Part shown: positions 38,705 to 46,572 of the stretch, piece by piece | Layout: each line of letters begins with the position of its first letter | How positions within the stretch are numbered: the stretch's first letter is position 1 | Notes under the pieces: model-generated | The model's database searches: none | What the model was told of the DNA's origin: nothing | Seen by the model: only the letters and a program-made list of their open reading frames with translations | Assembly (NCBI RefSeq): GCF_026965555.1 | Contig: NZ_CP114040.1 | Coordinates: forward strand, 2,356,001-2,420,000 | Direction of reading: 5' to 3' | Origin: Nannocystis punicea | Lineage (GTDB): Bacteria; Myxococcota_A; Polyangia; Nannocystales; Nannocystaceae | Length of the DNA stretch: 64,000 bases | Program-made: the position numbers and the translations under genes

Positions 38705-41446
38705 GTGTCTTCTCCCGCCGATCTGACGCTGGACACGCCGCTGACGCCGGTCCTGTCGCACGTGAGCCCGTCGCCCGAGGCCGGGACGCCGCTGACGCCG
38801 CCGGTCGACGGCGAGCCGGCCAACGACTGCGCGATCGACTTGGAGCCGCTGCCGAGCCAGATCGGCCGCTTCAACGTGCTCAAGCGGCTGGGCTCGGGCG
38901 GGATGGGCGTCGTCTACGTCGCCTACGACCGCGACCTCGACCGCAAGGTCGCGCTCAAGGTGATGCGCACGGCGGTGGTCAGCCGGGCCAAGCGGGACAA
39001 GGCGCGTCACCGCCTGATGCGCGAGGCGCAGGCGATGGCCCAGCTGTCGCACCCGAACGTGATCGCGATCTTCGACGTCGGCTCGGTCGAGGACCAGATC
39101 TTCTTCGCCATGGAGTTCGTCAAGGGCGTGACCCTGACGAAGTGGTTGCGCTCGGCGGAGGGCCCGAACGGGCCGCGGCGGCGCGGCTGGAAGGAGGTGC
39201 TGGTGGTGTTCATGCAGGCCGGACGCGGCCTGGCGGCGGCGCACAAGGCCGGCATCATCCACCGCGACTTCAAGCCCGACAACGTGCTGATCGACGCCGA
39301 GGGCCGCGTGCGCGTCGGCGACTTCGGCCTCGCCCGCGCCGGTCAGGGCCTCGGCCCGCTGTCCCGGCCCGACACGTACACCGAGGTGATCAAGGCGATG
39401 GCCGAGAAGAGCCTGCTCGACATGCGGATCACCCGCACGGGCGGCATGACCGGCACGCCGGCGTACATGGCCCCCGAGCAGTACCTCGGCCAGGCCACCG
39501 ACGCGCGCACCGACCAGTTCAGCTTCTGCGTCGCCCTGTACGAGGGCCTCTACGGCCAGCGGCCGTTCGTCGGCGACCGCGTGCCGGTGGTCCGCGAGGC
39601 CGTGCTCGCCGGCCGCGTGCAGGACGTCCCGAAGGACACCGACGTCCCGGCCTGGCTGCACCGCATCGTCCTCCGCGGGCTCAGCGTCCGCCCCGCCGAC
39701 CGCTTCAAGGCGATGAACGAGCTGCTCGACCACCTCGACGAGACGCCGCGGCCGCGCCGGCTCGGCCGCAAGGTCGCGCTCGCGGGCGGCCTGGCGGTCG
39801 CGTTCGCCGGGGCCGCGTTCGCCGTCTACGACGTGGTCGCCGCCCGCCCCGAGCAACCTGTCCTCGCGGGCATGTGCGAGACGCCCGACCTCGGCTGGGA
39901 CGAGGGCCGCCGCGCCGGGCTGGCCCGCGCCCTGGCCGAGCGGCCCGGCGGGGCGGTGTTCGCCGGCCCGACCCTGGCCGAGCTCGACCACCACGCGCAA
40001 GAACTTCGAGACATGTTCCAGGAGACATGTCGCAACGCGCAGGCGGACGCCGAGGCCGGCGGCGAGGCCGGGGCGCGGCGTCGGGCCTGCCTCGAGCGCC
40101 GGCGCAGCGCGTTCGCCGGGCTGGCGCGGGCGCTGTCGGAGGCCTCGGGCCCGGCGCTCGACCGCGCCGCCACGGCCCTCGACGCCCTGCCGGCGCCGCG
40201 CGACTGCGACGACCCGCGGCGGCTGGCGGCCGTGGTGCCGGGGCCGGAGGACGACGAGCTGCGGGCCCAGGTCGCGCGGCTGCGGGCCGAGCTCGACCAC
40301 GCGGGCGCGGTGCTGGCGCTGGGCGACGCGCCGCGGGCGTGGGACATCGCCCGCGCGCTGGCGGCCGCCGACGAGACGTGGCTGCCGGCCCGGGCCGAGG
40401 CGCTGTACGGGCGCGCGGCCATCGAGCGGGCGCTCGGCCGCGCCGAGGCGGCGGCGCGCGGGCTGTCGGACGCGCTGTGGGCGGCGGAGGCGAGCCGTCA
40501 CGACGAGGTCGCGGCCGACGCCCTGACCCTGCAGTTCGCGGTCGAGTGCGAGGACCTCGGCCGCCGCGGCGAGGCGCGCCGGCTGTGGCCGCGCCTGTCG
40601 GCCGCGCTGCAGCGGCTCGGCGACGACGGCCGCCGCGAGGCCAGCGCCCGCGGCCGCTACGGCCGGGCCCTGCTGCAGGAGGGCGACGTCGAGACGGCGC
40701 GGGTCGAGCTGACCGCGGCGCTGCGCCGCGGCGAGGAGATCCTCGGCGTCGAGCACCCGCGGCTCCTGCCGATCTTGCTCGACCTCGCGGCGGCCTGTCA
40801 GCGCGGCGGTCGCGACCACGAGGCCACCGGCCACGTCGCCCGCGCCCAGGAGCTGGCGTCGGCCCGCCTGCCGCCCGAGCACCCCGACCGCGCCCGCGTC
40901 CACGTCGCCGCCGGCGACCTCGCGCGCGCCCGCGGCGACTCGGCCGCGGCCCGCCAGCGCTACGACGACGCCCTCGCCATCTACACCGAGATCTACGGGC
41001 AGGACCATCCGGACATGTCCCTCGCGCTGATCGGCCGCGGGCTGGCGGCGGCCGCCGACCAGCGCTGGGCCGACGCCGCCGGCGACCTGCGGCGCGCCCT
41101 CGCGGCCTGGGAGCACGTCCTCGGCCCCGAGCACCCGCGCCTGGTCGAGCCGCTGACGTGGCTTTGCGCCGTCGACTCGGCGCTCGGCGAGCACGCGGCC
41201 GCCCAGGGCGCCTGCGCCCGCGCCCTGGCCCTGGCGACCCGCGCCGCCGTGCCCGCCCAGGTCGCGCTGGCCCGCTTCGCCCTCGCCAAGGCCCGCGCCG
41301 CCGCCGACCTGGCCGCCGGCGAGACCGGCCCCGAGAGCCGCGCCCAGACGGTCGCGCTGGCCCGCCAGGCCCTCGGCGAGGCCTCCGCCGGCGGCGAGAC
41401 GGCCCTCGCCGCCGCGATCTCGGCGTGGATCGCCGGCCAGGGCTGA
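38705..41446 (+). CDS. Ser/Thr protein kinase with transmembrane segment and TPR domain
   Basis: This is a Hanks-type kinase of about 913 residues. The kinase domain (about 50-345) shows GSGGMGVVY, the ATP Lys in VALKVM, the catalytic loop HRDFKPDNVL, DFGLA and the GTPAYMAPEQ activation segment. A hydrophobic helix near 357-376 (ALAGGLAVAFAGAAFAVY) would anchor it, and a large C-terminal domain carries tetratricopeptide-like helices (ALAIYTEIYGQDHP, LRRALAAWEHVLGPEHP) of the type seen in myxobacterial kinase-TPR proteins. I prefer GTG 38705 to ATG 38663, because the codons between are atypical and a TACGAT box lies at 38687-38692. It is divergent from the redoxin. Palindrome copies occur at 39857-39874 and 40008-40031. 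Confidence 0.88.
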   Translation: MSSPADLTLDTPLTPVLSHVSPSPEAGTPLTPPVDGEPANDCAIDLEPLPSQIGRFNVLKRLGSGGMGVVYVAYDRDLDRKVALKVMRTAVVSRAKRDKARHRLMREAQAMAQLSHPNVIAIFDVGSVEDQIFFAMEFVKGVTLTKWLRSAEGPNGPRRRGWKEVLVVFMQAGRGLAAAHKAGIIHRDFKPDNVLIDAEGRVRVGDFGLARAGQGLGPLSRPDTYTEVIKAMAEKSLLDMRITRTGGMTGTPAYMAPEQYLGQATDARTDQFSFCVALYEGLYGQRPFVGDRVPVVREAVLAGRVQDVPKDTDVPAWLHRIVLRGLSVRPADRFKAMNELLDHLDETPRPRRLGRKVALAGGLAVAFAGAAFAVYDVVAARPEQPVLAGMCETPDLGWDEGRRAGLARALAERPGGAVFAGPTLAELDHHAQELRDMFQETCRNAQADAEAGGEAGARRRACLERRRSAFAGLARALSEASGPALDRAATALDALPAPRDCDDPRRLAAVVPGPEDDELRAQVARLRAELDHAGAVLALGDAPRAWDIARALAAADETWLPARAEALYGRAAIERALGRAEAAARGLSDALWAAEASRHDEVAADALTLQFAVECEDLGRRGEARRLWPRLSAALQRLGDDGRREASARGRYGRALLQEGDVETARVELTAALRRGEEILGVEHPRLLPILLDLAAACQRGGRDHEATGHVARAQELASARLPPEHPDRARVHVAAGDLARARGDSAAARQRYDDALAIYTEIYGQDHPDMSLALIGRGLAAAADQRWADAAGDLRRALAAWEHVLGPEHPRLVEPLTWLCAVDSALGEHAAAQGACARALALATRAAVPAQVALARFALAKARAAADLAAGETGPESRAQTVALARQALGEASAGGETALAAAISAWIAGQG
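40008..40031 (+). repeat. double palindrome copy inside the kinase-TPR gene
   Basis: GAGACATGTTCC followed by AGGAGACATGTC gives two ACATGT palindromes 15 bp apart, read in frame as RDMFQETC, in the region just after the transmembrane helix. A CCTGTCCTCGCGGGCATG copy at 39857-39874 lies 150 bp upstream. Confidence 0.65.
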
Positions 41447-41456
41447 GCAGGCCGAT

Positions 41457-41525
41457 CGGGCATGTCCGTGAGGACATGTCCTCTGAGCAAGCCTCTTATG
41501 AACATGTCCTCGAGGACATGTCCCA
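41457..41525. terminator. two GGACATGTCC hairpins between convergent genes
   Basis: GGGCATGTCC-GTGA-GGACATGTCC (41458-41481) makes a 10-bp stem with one G-U pair. GAACATGTCC-TCGA-GGACATGTCC (41500-41523) makes nine of ten pairs. They fill the short gap between the convergent kinase and C13 peptidase genes and could end both transcripts, though no T-run follows. Confidence 0.6.
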
Positions 41526-41535
41526 TGAAAGAGAA

Positions 41536-42486
41536 CTACGGCACGGCGCGGCTCTCGAGGAACACCGGCAGCGACGGCGTCGCGCCGTGGCTCGCCTCGG
41601 CGCTGGCGACCTGGGCTTGCAGCGCCTGGTAGAGGCCGGGCCAGTCGAGCGCGGGCAGGGCGGCGGCGGCGGTGAGGCGGTCGGCGAGCAGGCGGATGTA
41701 GATCGCGCCGAAGATCGTCATGTCGGGGCCGGGATCGCAGCCGAAGCTGGTGCGGTCGTGGCGGGCCGCGGCCAGGCCGACCAGGCCGGGGACGGCGGCG
41801 AGCGCCGCGGCGAAGCCGCCCGCGTGACACGCCTGCAACACCACGATCTTCGGCGTCGCGACGGGGAACGCTTGCAGCGAGCGGGCCAGCATCCCCGGGG
41901 AGAACACCAGGTCGTCGGCCGGCGCTCCTGCGCGGCGCGCCGTCATCAGGAACGCCGGGTGGAACCCGCGGCCCGGCCCGGCCCCCAGCTGCAGCGCGTA
42001 CTGGTCGAGCATCGCCGCGTCTGGCGCTTCGAGCAGGTCCTTCGGGACATCCGACGGCAGCAGGGAGCTCAGCCCGTGGCTCGTGACGTACACGTAGAGG
42101 AACGGCGGCCGGCGGGCGGCCGCGCGGGCCAGGTGCTCGCGCACGACCGCGGTGGCGGCGGGGTAGCAGTCGGCGAGCTCGGTCGCGAGGCGGCGGTACT
42201 GCGCGCGGTCGCGGCGGAACGCCTCGCGCGTGGGCCAGGCCCAGTAGCACGCGATCTCGTCCCGCTGCACGCCGCGTGCGATCAAGAGTTCGCGCTGGGC
42301 CGCGACCTCGGCGGCGAAGTTGGCGACGTCGGATCCGCCGGCGATCAAGAACACGTGCGCTCGCTCGGGCAGCGGCGCCGTGCTGTACGGCACTGCCTCG
42401 ACGTACCGCGTGTATGCGAGCGGCGCCCCGCAGCCCGCGAGCGCGAGCGCGAGCCCGATCGTCGTGACTGCGCGCAAGAGCCTCAC
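41536..42486 (-). CDS. C13 (legumain-like) peptidase family lipoprotein
   Basis: This 316-residue exported protein starts best at GTG 42486, which gives a clean signal peptide with lipobox LALAGC. The C13/caspase-like fold is indicated by FLYVYVTSHGLSS (catalytic His), IVVLQACHAGGF (catalytic Cys) and ARHDRTSFGCDPGPDMTIFG, the family's DRTSFG motif. Members cleave after Asn or Asp in proteins; the substrate here is not known. A longer frame from GTG 42531 adds 15 residues that spoil the signal. It faces the kinase-TPR gene convergently. Confidence 0.82.
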   Translation of the reverse strand: MRLLRAVTTIGLALALAGCGAPLAYTRYVEAVPYSTAPLPERAHVFLIAGGSDVANFAAEVAAQRELLIARGVQRDEIACYWAWPTREAFRRDRAQYRRLATELADCYPAATAVVREHLARAAARRPPFLYVYVTSHGLSSLLPSDVPKDLLEAPDAAMLDQYALQLGAGPGRGFHPAFLMTARRAGAPADDLVFSPGMLARSLQAFPVATPKIVVLQACHAGGFAAALAAVPGLVGLAAARHDRTSFGCDPGPDMTIFGAIYIRLLADRLTAAAALPALDWPGLYQALQAQVASAEASHGATPSLPVFLESRAVP

Positions 42487-42652
42487 GACCTGCAAGCTAG
42501 CACGGGCCGCTCGCGTGCTCTCCGCATCCACGTGTCACGACGAGCCTGTCTTGAAGGACAGATGATTCGGGGCCGGCCCTGGGGCTTTCTCGCCCCATCC
42601 GCGATTGGACGCTTGATCGCAACAGTGCCGAGATGGTATCGATTGTTGCGCT

Positions 42653-43240
42653 ATGAACAGTGTTTCCATCTCCTGGATTGCGAGCGCCCGCAAGGCCTCG
42701 CTCGCCGCGCTGATCCTCGTCGCTGCTGCGTGTGACAACGGCAACGGCGGCTCGGCCTCGGACACCGACGACACCACCACCACCGACGCCACCAACGCGA
42801 CCACCAACAACACCACCACCAACGAGCCGACCACGACGGACGCGACGGACACGACCGACGGCACGGCCACCACGGACGACACCGAGACGCCGACCACCGG
42901 CTCGGGCGCGGTCGACTACGAGACCGACATCCAGCCGATCTGGGACGCGAACTGCACGACGGGCTGTCACGTGGCCGGCGGCACGGCCTCGGGCTGGTTC
43001 GTGATCACGCCGGGCGACTCGCACGCCAACCTCGTCGGCAAGCAGTCGATCGAGCTCGCGTCGATGCAGCTGGTCGCGCCGTCGGATCGCGACGCCAGCT
43101 ACCTGTGGCACAAGATCAACAACACCCACGTGGAGGTCGGTGGCAACGGCACTGCCATGCCGCCGCCGCCCGCCGCTGCGCTGAGCTCCGCCGACCTCGA
43201 CAAGATCGGCGCGTGGATCGACGCCGGCGCGGCCGAGTGA
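42653..43240 (+). CDS. lipoprotein with CxxxCH motif
   Basis: The 195-residue lipoprotein has a signal with lipobox VAAAC near residue 27. It has a Thr/Asn/Asp-rich linker (about 30-85) and a compact C-terminal domain: YETDIQPIWDANCTTGCHVAGG, then GWFVI, VGKQSIEL, DRDASYLWHKINNTH, MPPPPAAALSSADL and IGAWIDAGAAE. This resembles cytochrome-c-like domains of planctomycete and myxobacterial lipoproteins (final W-I-x-x-G-A and a methionine in MPPP), but the haem motif reads CxxxCH instead of CxxCH. Haem binding is therefore an inference. A TATCGA box lies about 11 bp before ATG 42653. Confidence 0.82.
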   Translation: MNSVSISWIASARKASLAALILVAAACDNGNGGSASDTDDTTTTDATNATTNNTTTNEPTTTDATDTTDGTATTDDTETPTTGSGAVDYETDIQPIWDANCTTGCHVAGGTASGWFVITPGDSHANLVGKQSIELASMQLVAPSDRDASYLWHKINNTHVEVGGNGTAMPPPPAAALSSADLDKIGAWIDAGAAE

Positions 43241-43362
43241 TGCTGGGTGCCTGCGACCTCATGCGTCGCAAATGAAGTGGGCCCGCCGCCGCGCTCGGGA
43301 CAGCCCCGAGAGCGGCGGTGCGCGCGTCGAGGCGCGGTGACTCGTGATAGTGTCCCGCCGCG

Positions 43363-44046
43363 ATGAACACCTCGCTTCGATTGATCTTCACCTGCTCCTT
43401 GTTCGCCATGCCGCTGGTCGCGTGCGGCGACGACGGCAACGCCACCGACGCCAACGCCACGCCGGGCACGACCATGGACGACACGACGAGCGCGACCGAC
43501 ACCCTCGGCACGACCACCGGGACCGAGGCCACCACGAACGAGCCCACCACCGCCGAGCCGACGACGACCACGTCGACGACCGAGCCCGAGACGGCGACCT
43601 CGCCGGGCACGACGACGGAGGAGCCCGGGACGACGACCACCGAGCCCGGGACGACGACCGAGCCGGGCACCACGACCGAGGCGGAGACCACCACCTCGAC
43701 CACGACCACCACCGGCGACGGCCTCAGCTGGGAGGCCGACGTGTTCCCCGTCGTCATCCAGGGCCATTGCAGTTGCCATCAGCAGGGCTCCGGCGGCCTG
43801 ACGATGACCAACGCGCAGGACTCGTACCAGAACCTGGTCGACGTCGACTCGATGCAGGCCGCGGGCTTCAAGCGCGTCGCCACCGGCGACTCCGCCAACT
43901 CGTACCTGGTCGCCAAGCTCAAGGGCACCGCCGGCGACGGGCCGTTCAACGGCAACCCGTCGCAGATGCCGAAGGGCGGCCCGCCGCTGCCGGCCGACAC
44001 GATCGCCCTGCTCGAGCAGTGGATCGACGAGGGCGCCGCGCCCTGA
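43363..44046 (+). CDS. lipoprotein with CxCH motif, paralogue of the preceding gene
   Basis: The 227-residue lipoprotein begins with a signal ending in PLVAC, then a long linker of EPGTTTTEPGTT-type repeats (about 25-120). The C-terminal domain reads LSWEADVFPVVIQGHCSCHQQ with GSGGLTMTNAQDSYQNLVDV, SANSYLVAKLKGTAG, MPKGGPPLPADTIALLEQWI and DEGAAP. It is the same fold as the preceding lipoprotein and as the C-terminus of the DUF4215 gene, but with CxCH. Start ATG 43363 has a TGATAGT box 12 bp upstream. It probably terminates at the 15-bp perfect hairpin 25 bp downstream. Confidence 0.82.
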   Translation: MNTSLRLIFTCSLFAMPLVACGDDGNATDANATPGTTMDDTTSATDTLGTTTGTEATTNEPTTAEPTTTTSTTEPETATSPGTTTEEPGTTTTEPGTTTEPGTTTEAETTTSTTTTTGDGLSWEADVFPVVIQGHCSCHQQGSGGLTMTNAQDSYQNLVDVDSMQAAGFKRVATGDSANSYLVAKLKGTAGDGPFNGNPSQMPKGGPPLPADTIALLEQWIDEGAAP

Positions 44047-44070
44047 GCCCGGTCTTCCCGAGCGCATGAA

Positions 44071-44104
44071 CGAAAGGGCATGTCCACACGGACATGCCCT
44101 TTCG
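44071..44104. terminator. bidirectional 15-bp perfect hairpin, ACAC loop
   Basis: CGAAAGGGCATGTCC (44071-44085) and GGACATGCCCTTTCG (44090-44104) are exact reverse complements around ACAC. It sits 25 bp after the CxCH lipoprotein stop and before the convergent superoxide dismutase gene. It is the longest perfect member of the palindrome family in this window. Confidence 0.75.
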
Positions 44105-44118
44105 CGCTGGGTCTTCAG

Positions 44119-44140
44119 GCCATGTCCCGAAGGACATGGC
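44119..44140. terminator. 9-bp hairpin with CGAA (UUCG on minus) loop
   Basis: GCCATGTCC and GGACATGGC are exact complements around CGAA. Read from the minus strand the loop is UUCG, a very stable RNA tetraloop, closed by C-G. It lies 19 bp beyond the superoxide dismutase stop, so it may terminate that gene. Confidence 0.65.
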
Positions 44141-44158
44141 GCCGGGGACATCGGCCGC

Positions 44159-44770
44159 TCAGGCGAGGCGCTGCGCGATCACGTCCCAGGCGACGTTGGC
44201 GAAGAAGTCGTCGATGTAGGCGGCGCGCTCGGGCGGCAGCGGCTTGCGGTAGACGGCGAAGGCGTGCTCCCACACGTCGAGCGCGAGCAGCAGGCGGCCG
44301 CCGGCCGGGTGGCCGTCCTGGTGGGCCTCGACCCAGTGGTTCCAGATCTGCCCGTTGTTCGGGTCGAGGTAGGTGAGGGCCCAGCCGACGCCCGGCATCT
44401 TGGCGACGCCGACGAGATCGGCCTTCCACGCCTCGATGCTGCCGAACTGCGCGGTGACCGCCTGCGCGAACGGGTTGTCGGCGCGCAGCTCGCCGGCCTT
44501 CGGGGTCAGGCCGTCGAAGTAGTACTCGTGCAGGCGCATGCCGTTCCACTCCCAGCCGGCGCGGCGCTTGAGCTCCTGGAAGCTGGAGTCGCCGGTCTTG
44601 CCGTCGTTGCTGAGCCCCGCGACCTTGGTGAACAGGGCGTTGGTGCGGTTGACGTAACCGCCATAGAGCTTGAGGTGGACCTCGATCTGCTCGTCGGTGA
44701 TCCCGACCAGCCCCCTGAGGTGCGAGTAATCCTTCGCTTTGTACTCGGCGGGCGCGTACTTCGGTGTCAT
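44159..44770 (-). CDS. superoxide dismutase, Fe/Mn family
   Basis: This enzyme converts superoxide to oxygen and peroxide in the cytoplasm. The 203-residue product shows the Fe/Mn family layout: an N-terminal helix with IEVHLKLYGGYVNRTN, the second His ligand in RLHEYYFDGL, GVGWALTYLD, the WNHWVEAHQDG-like region and the LDVWEHAF ligand motif (Asp and His). The N-terminal HH pair common in the family is replaced (only one His), so the active-site surroundings differ from the enterobacterial type. Start ATG 44770 has a good AAGGAGAG ribosome site. Metal choice (Fe or Mn) cannot be told here, so I give no symbol. Confidence 0.88.
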   Translation of the reverse strand: MTPKYAPAEYKAKDYSHLRGLVGITDEQIEVHLKLYGGYVNRTNALFTKVAGLSNDGKTGDSSFQELKRRAGWEWNGMRLHEYYFDGLTPKAGELRADNPFAQAVTAQFGSIEAWKADLVGVAKMPGVGWALTYLDPNNGQIWNHWVEAHQDGHPAGGRLLLALDVWEHAFAVYRKPLPPERAAYIDDFFANVAWDVIAQRLA

Positions 44771-45048
44771 CAGTCGCTCTCCTTGGCGGCCCGGAAGGTA
44801 GCACGCACCGGCGGGATGAGCGCTAGCGCACGTTGCGTGTTCGGCGCCGGGCGGCTGCAGGGGGCAAGATCCGGGCTCTCTGCACCAATTCGGGCGTCCG
44901 CCGCGCTGCCGCGGGCGGGTTGGGCCGCCGCGATCCGCGGAAGCGCCGCACTCGCCGACGCCGGCGAGCGGCCGGCACTGGCTTGACACTCCCGGGAGCC
45001 CGCGGCTACTTTCCCGGCCCTCCAACGCCTCGCATAAGGCCGCTCGCT

Positions 45049-45285
45049 ATGTCGCAAGTCTGTCAGGTCACCGGGAAGCGCCCTCAGGGCGGCATGAACG
45101 TGTCGCATTCGCACATCCGCACTCACAAGCGGAACATCCCCAACCTGCACCGCAAGCGCTTCTTCGTGCCGAGCGAGGATCGCTGGGTCACCCTGCGGGT
45201 CAGCAACCACGGCCTGCGCGTGATCGACAAGCGCGGCATCGAGTCGGTCCTCGCCGACATCCGCGCCCGCGGCGAGAAGGTCTGA
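45049..45285 (+). CDS. rpmB: 50S ribosomal protein L28
   Basis: The 78-residue protein matches L28: [20 protein letters not shown], then [39 protein letters not shown] and a short helical end. Length is normal for the family. It carries a Cys (CQVTGK) at the N-terminal strand but not the four-Cys zinc-binding set. ATG 45049 opens 279 bp after the divergent superoxide dismutase start. It is alone in this window; L33 or other ribosomal genes are not adjacent. Confidence 0.95.
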   Translation: MSQVCQVTGKRPQGGMNVSHSHIRTHKRNIPNLHRKRFFVPSEDRWVTLRVSNHGLRVIDKRGIESVLADIRARGEKV

Positions 45286-45351
45286 GCCGGGCGGCGAACT
45301 CGCCGCTCCCCAGCCCGCTGACCGGAGCAGAGATGTAAGAAGGAAGAGCGC

Positions 45352-46569
45352 ATGCCCGAGATCTTCGTCTCGCTCTTCTTCTTCATCACCGTCCTCGGCG
45401 TGTGGCTCGGCCCGAAGTACCTCCGCTTCAAGCACGAACAGCGGATGAAGGAGCTCGAGGCCGGGGCCGGTGAGGCCGGCCAGCTCAAGGCTCTGATGGA
45501 AGAGCGCAAGGCGCTGATCGAGGAGCGAAAGGCCCTCGAGCAGCGCGTGCAGTCGCTCGAGACCATCGTCTGCAACGTCGACTTCGAGCTCAACGCCAAG
45601 CTGCAGCGGCTCGCGGTCGCGACCCAGAGCATCGCCGCTCTCGGGCCCGCGCCGGCCGAGCGCGCGGCGATCTCGGCCGCGGCCGGCGAGGCCGAGAACC
45701 TGATCGCCGGCCAGGTCCGGCCCGGACAGCGCGTCGCCAACCGCTTCGTCGTCGCCCGCCTGCTCGGCGCCGGCGGCATGGGTGCGGTCTACCTGGCGCG
45801 CGACGAGCGGCTCGGCGAAGAGGTCGCCCTCAAGGTGGTCGCCGGCCTCGGCCTGCTCGACCCCGGCGCCGCCGATCGCCTGCGCCGCGAGGCCAGCACT
45901 GCCAGACGGATCTCCCACCCCAACGTCGTGCGCTTGCACGACATCGGCGAGGAAAACGGCCTGCTGTTCCTGTCGATGGAGTACGTCGCCGGCGAGAGCC
46001 TCGCGGCCCGCCTCAAGCGGATCGGGGCGATCCCCGCCGCGCAGCTGCGGCCGATCGCCGAGCAGCTGTGCGACGGCCTGGCCGCCGCGCACGGCGCCGG
46101 CGTCATCCACCGCGACCTCAAGCCGGCCAACGTGCTCCTCGCCGGCGATCGCACGGTGAAGATCATCGACTTCGGGATCGCCCGTCCGCTGGCCGAGGCC
46201 GGCATGACCGCGACCAACATGGTCATCGGGACACCCGAGTACATGGCGCCCGAGCAGGTCCGCGGCGGCCTCGTCGATGCGCGCACCGACATCTACGCGC
46301 TCGGGGCGATGCTCTACCACGCGCTCACCGGCCGCCCGCCGTTCGCCGCGCCGTCGCCGATCGCCCTCGGCCTGGCCCACTGCCAGGATCCGGTGCCGGC
46401 GCCGCGACTGCTGCGGCCCGACATCCCGGTCGAGTGGGAGGCGCTGATCCTCCGCGCGCTCGAGAAGGATCCCGCGCGCCGGTTCCAGAGCGCGGGCGAG
46501 CTGCGCGAGGTGTTCCGCGCCAGCGAGGCGCCGACCTGGCAGGGCCCGGCCCCGACCGTGCGCGTGTGA
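45352..46569 (+). CDS. membrane-anchored Ser/Thr kinase with PspB-like N-terminus
   Basis: This 405-residue Hanks-type kinase begins with an N-terminal transmembrane helix (EIFVSLFFFITVLGVWL, about 3-20) and a coiled coil ending RVQSLETIVCNVDFELNAKL, similar in layout to PspB-like envelope-stress proteins. The kinase domain (about 128-390) is intact: LGAGGMGAVYL, VALKVV, HRDLKPANVLL, DFGIA, GTPEYMAPEQ. It has a ribosome site (AAGGAAGAG) before ATG 45352. It ends 3 bp from the convergent CapA gene. The combination suggests a sensor of membrane stress, but this is inference. Confidence 0.88.
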   Translation: MPEIFVSLFFFITVLGVWLGPKYLRFKHEQRMKELEAGAGEAGQLKALMEERKALIEERKALEQRVQSLETIVCNVDFELNAKLQRLAVATQSIAALGPAPAERAAISAAAGEAENLIAGQVRPGQRVANRFVVARLLGAGGMGAVYLARDERLGEEVALKVVAGLGLLDPGAADRLRREASTARRISHPNVVRLHDIGEENGLLFLSMEYVAGESLAARLKRIGAIPAAQLRPIAEQLCDGLAAAHGAGVIHRDLKPANVLLAGDRTVKIIDFGIARPLAEAGMTATNMVIGTPEYMAPEQVRGGLVDARTDIYALGAMLYHALTGRPPFAAPSPIALGLAHCQDPVPAPRLLRPDIPVEWEALILRALEKDPARRFQSAGELREVFRASEAPTWQGPAPTVRV

Positions 46570-46572
46570 GGC

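Noticed and set aside
42487..42531. GTG 42531 as start of the C13 peptidase gene
   Set aside because: It would put 15 polar residues before an otherwise canonical lipoprotein signal beginning at GTG 42486.
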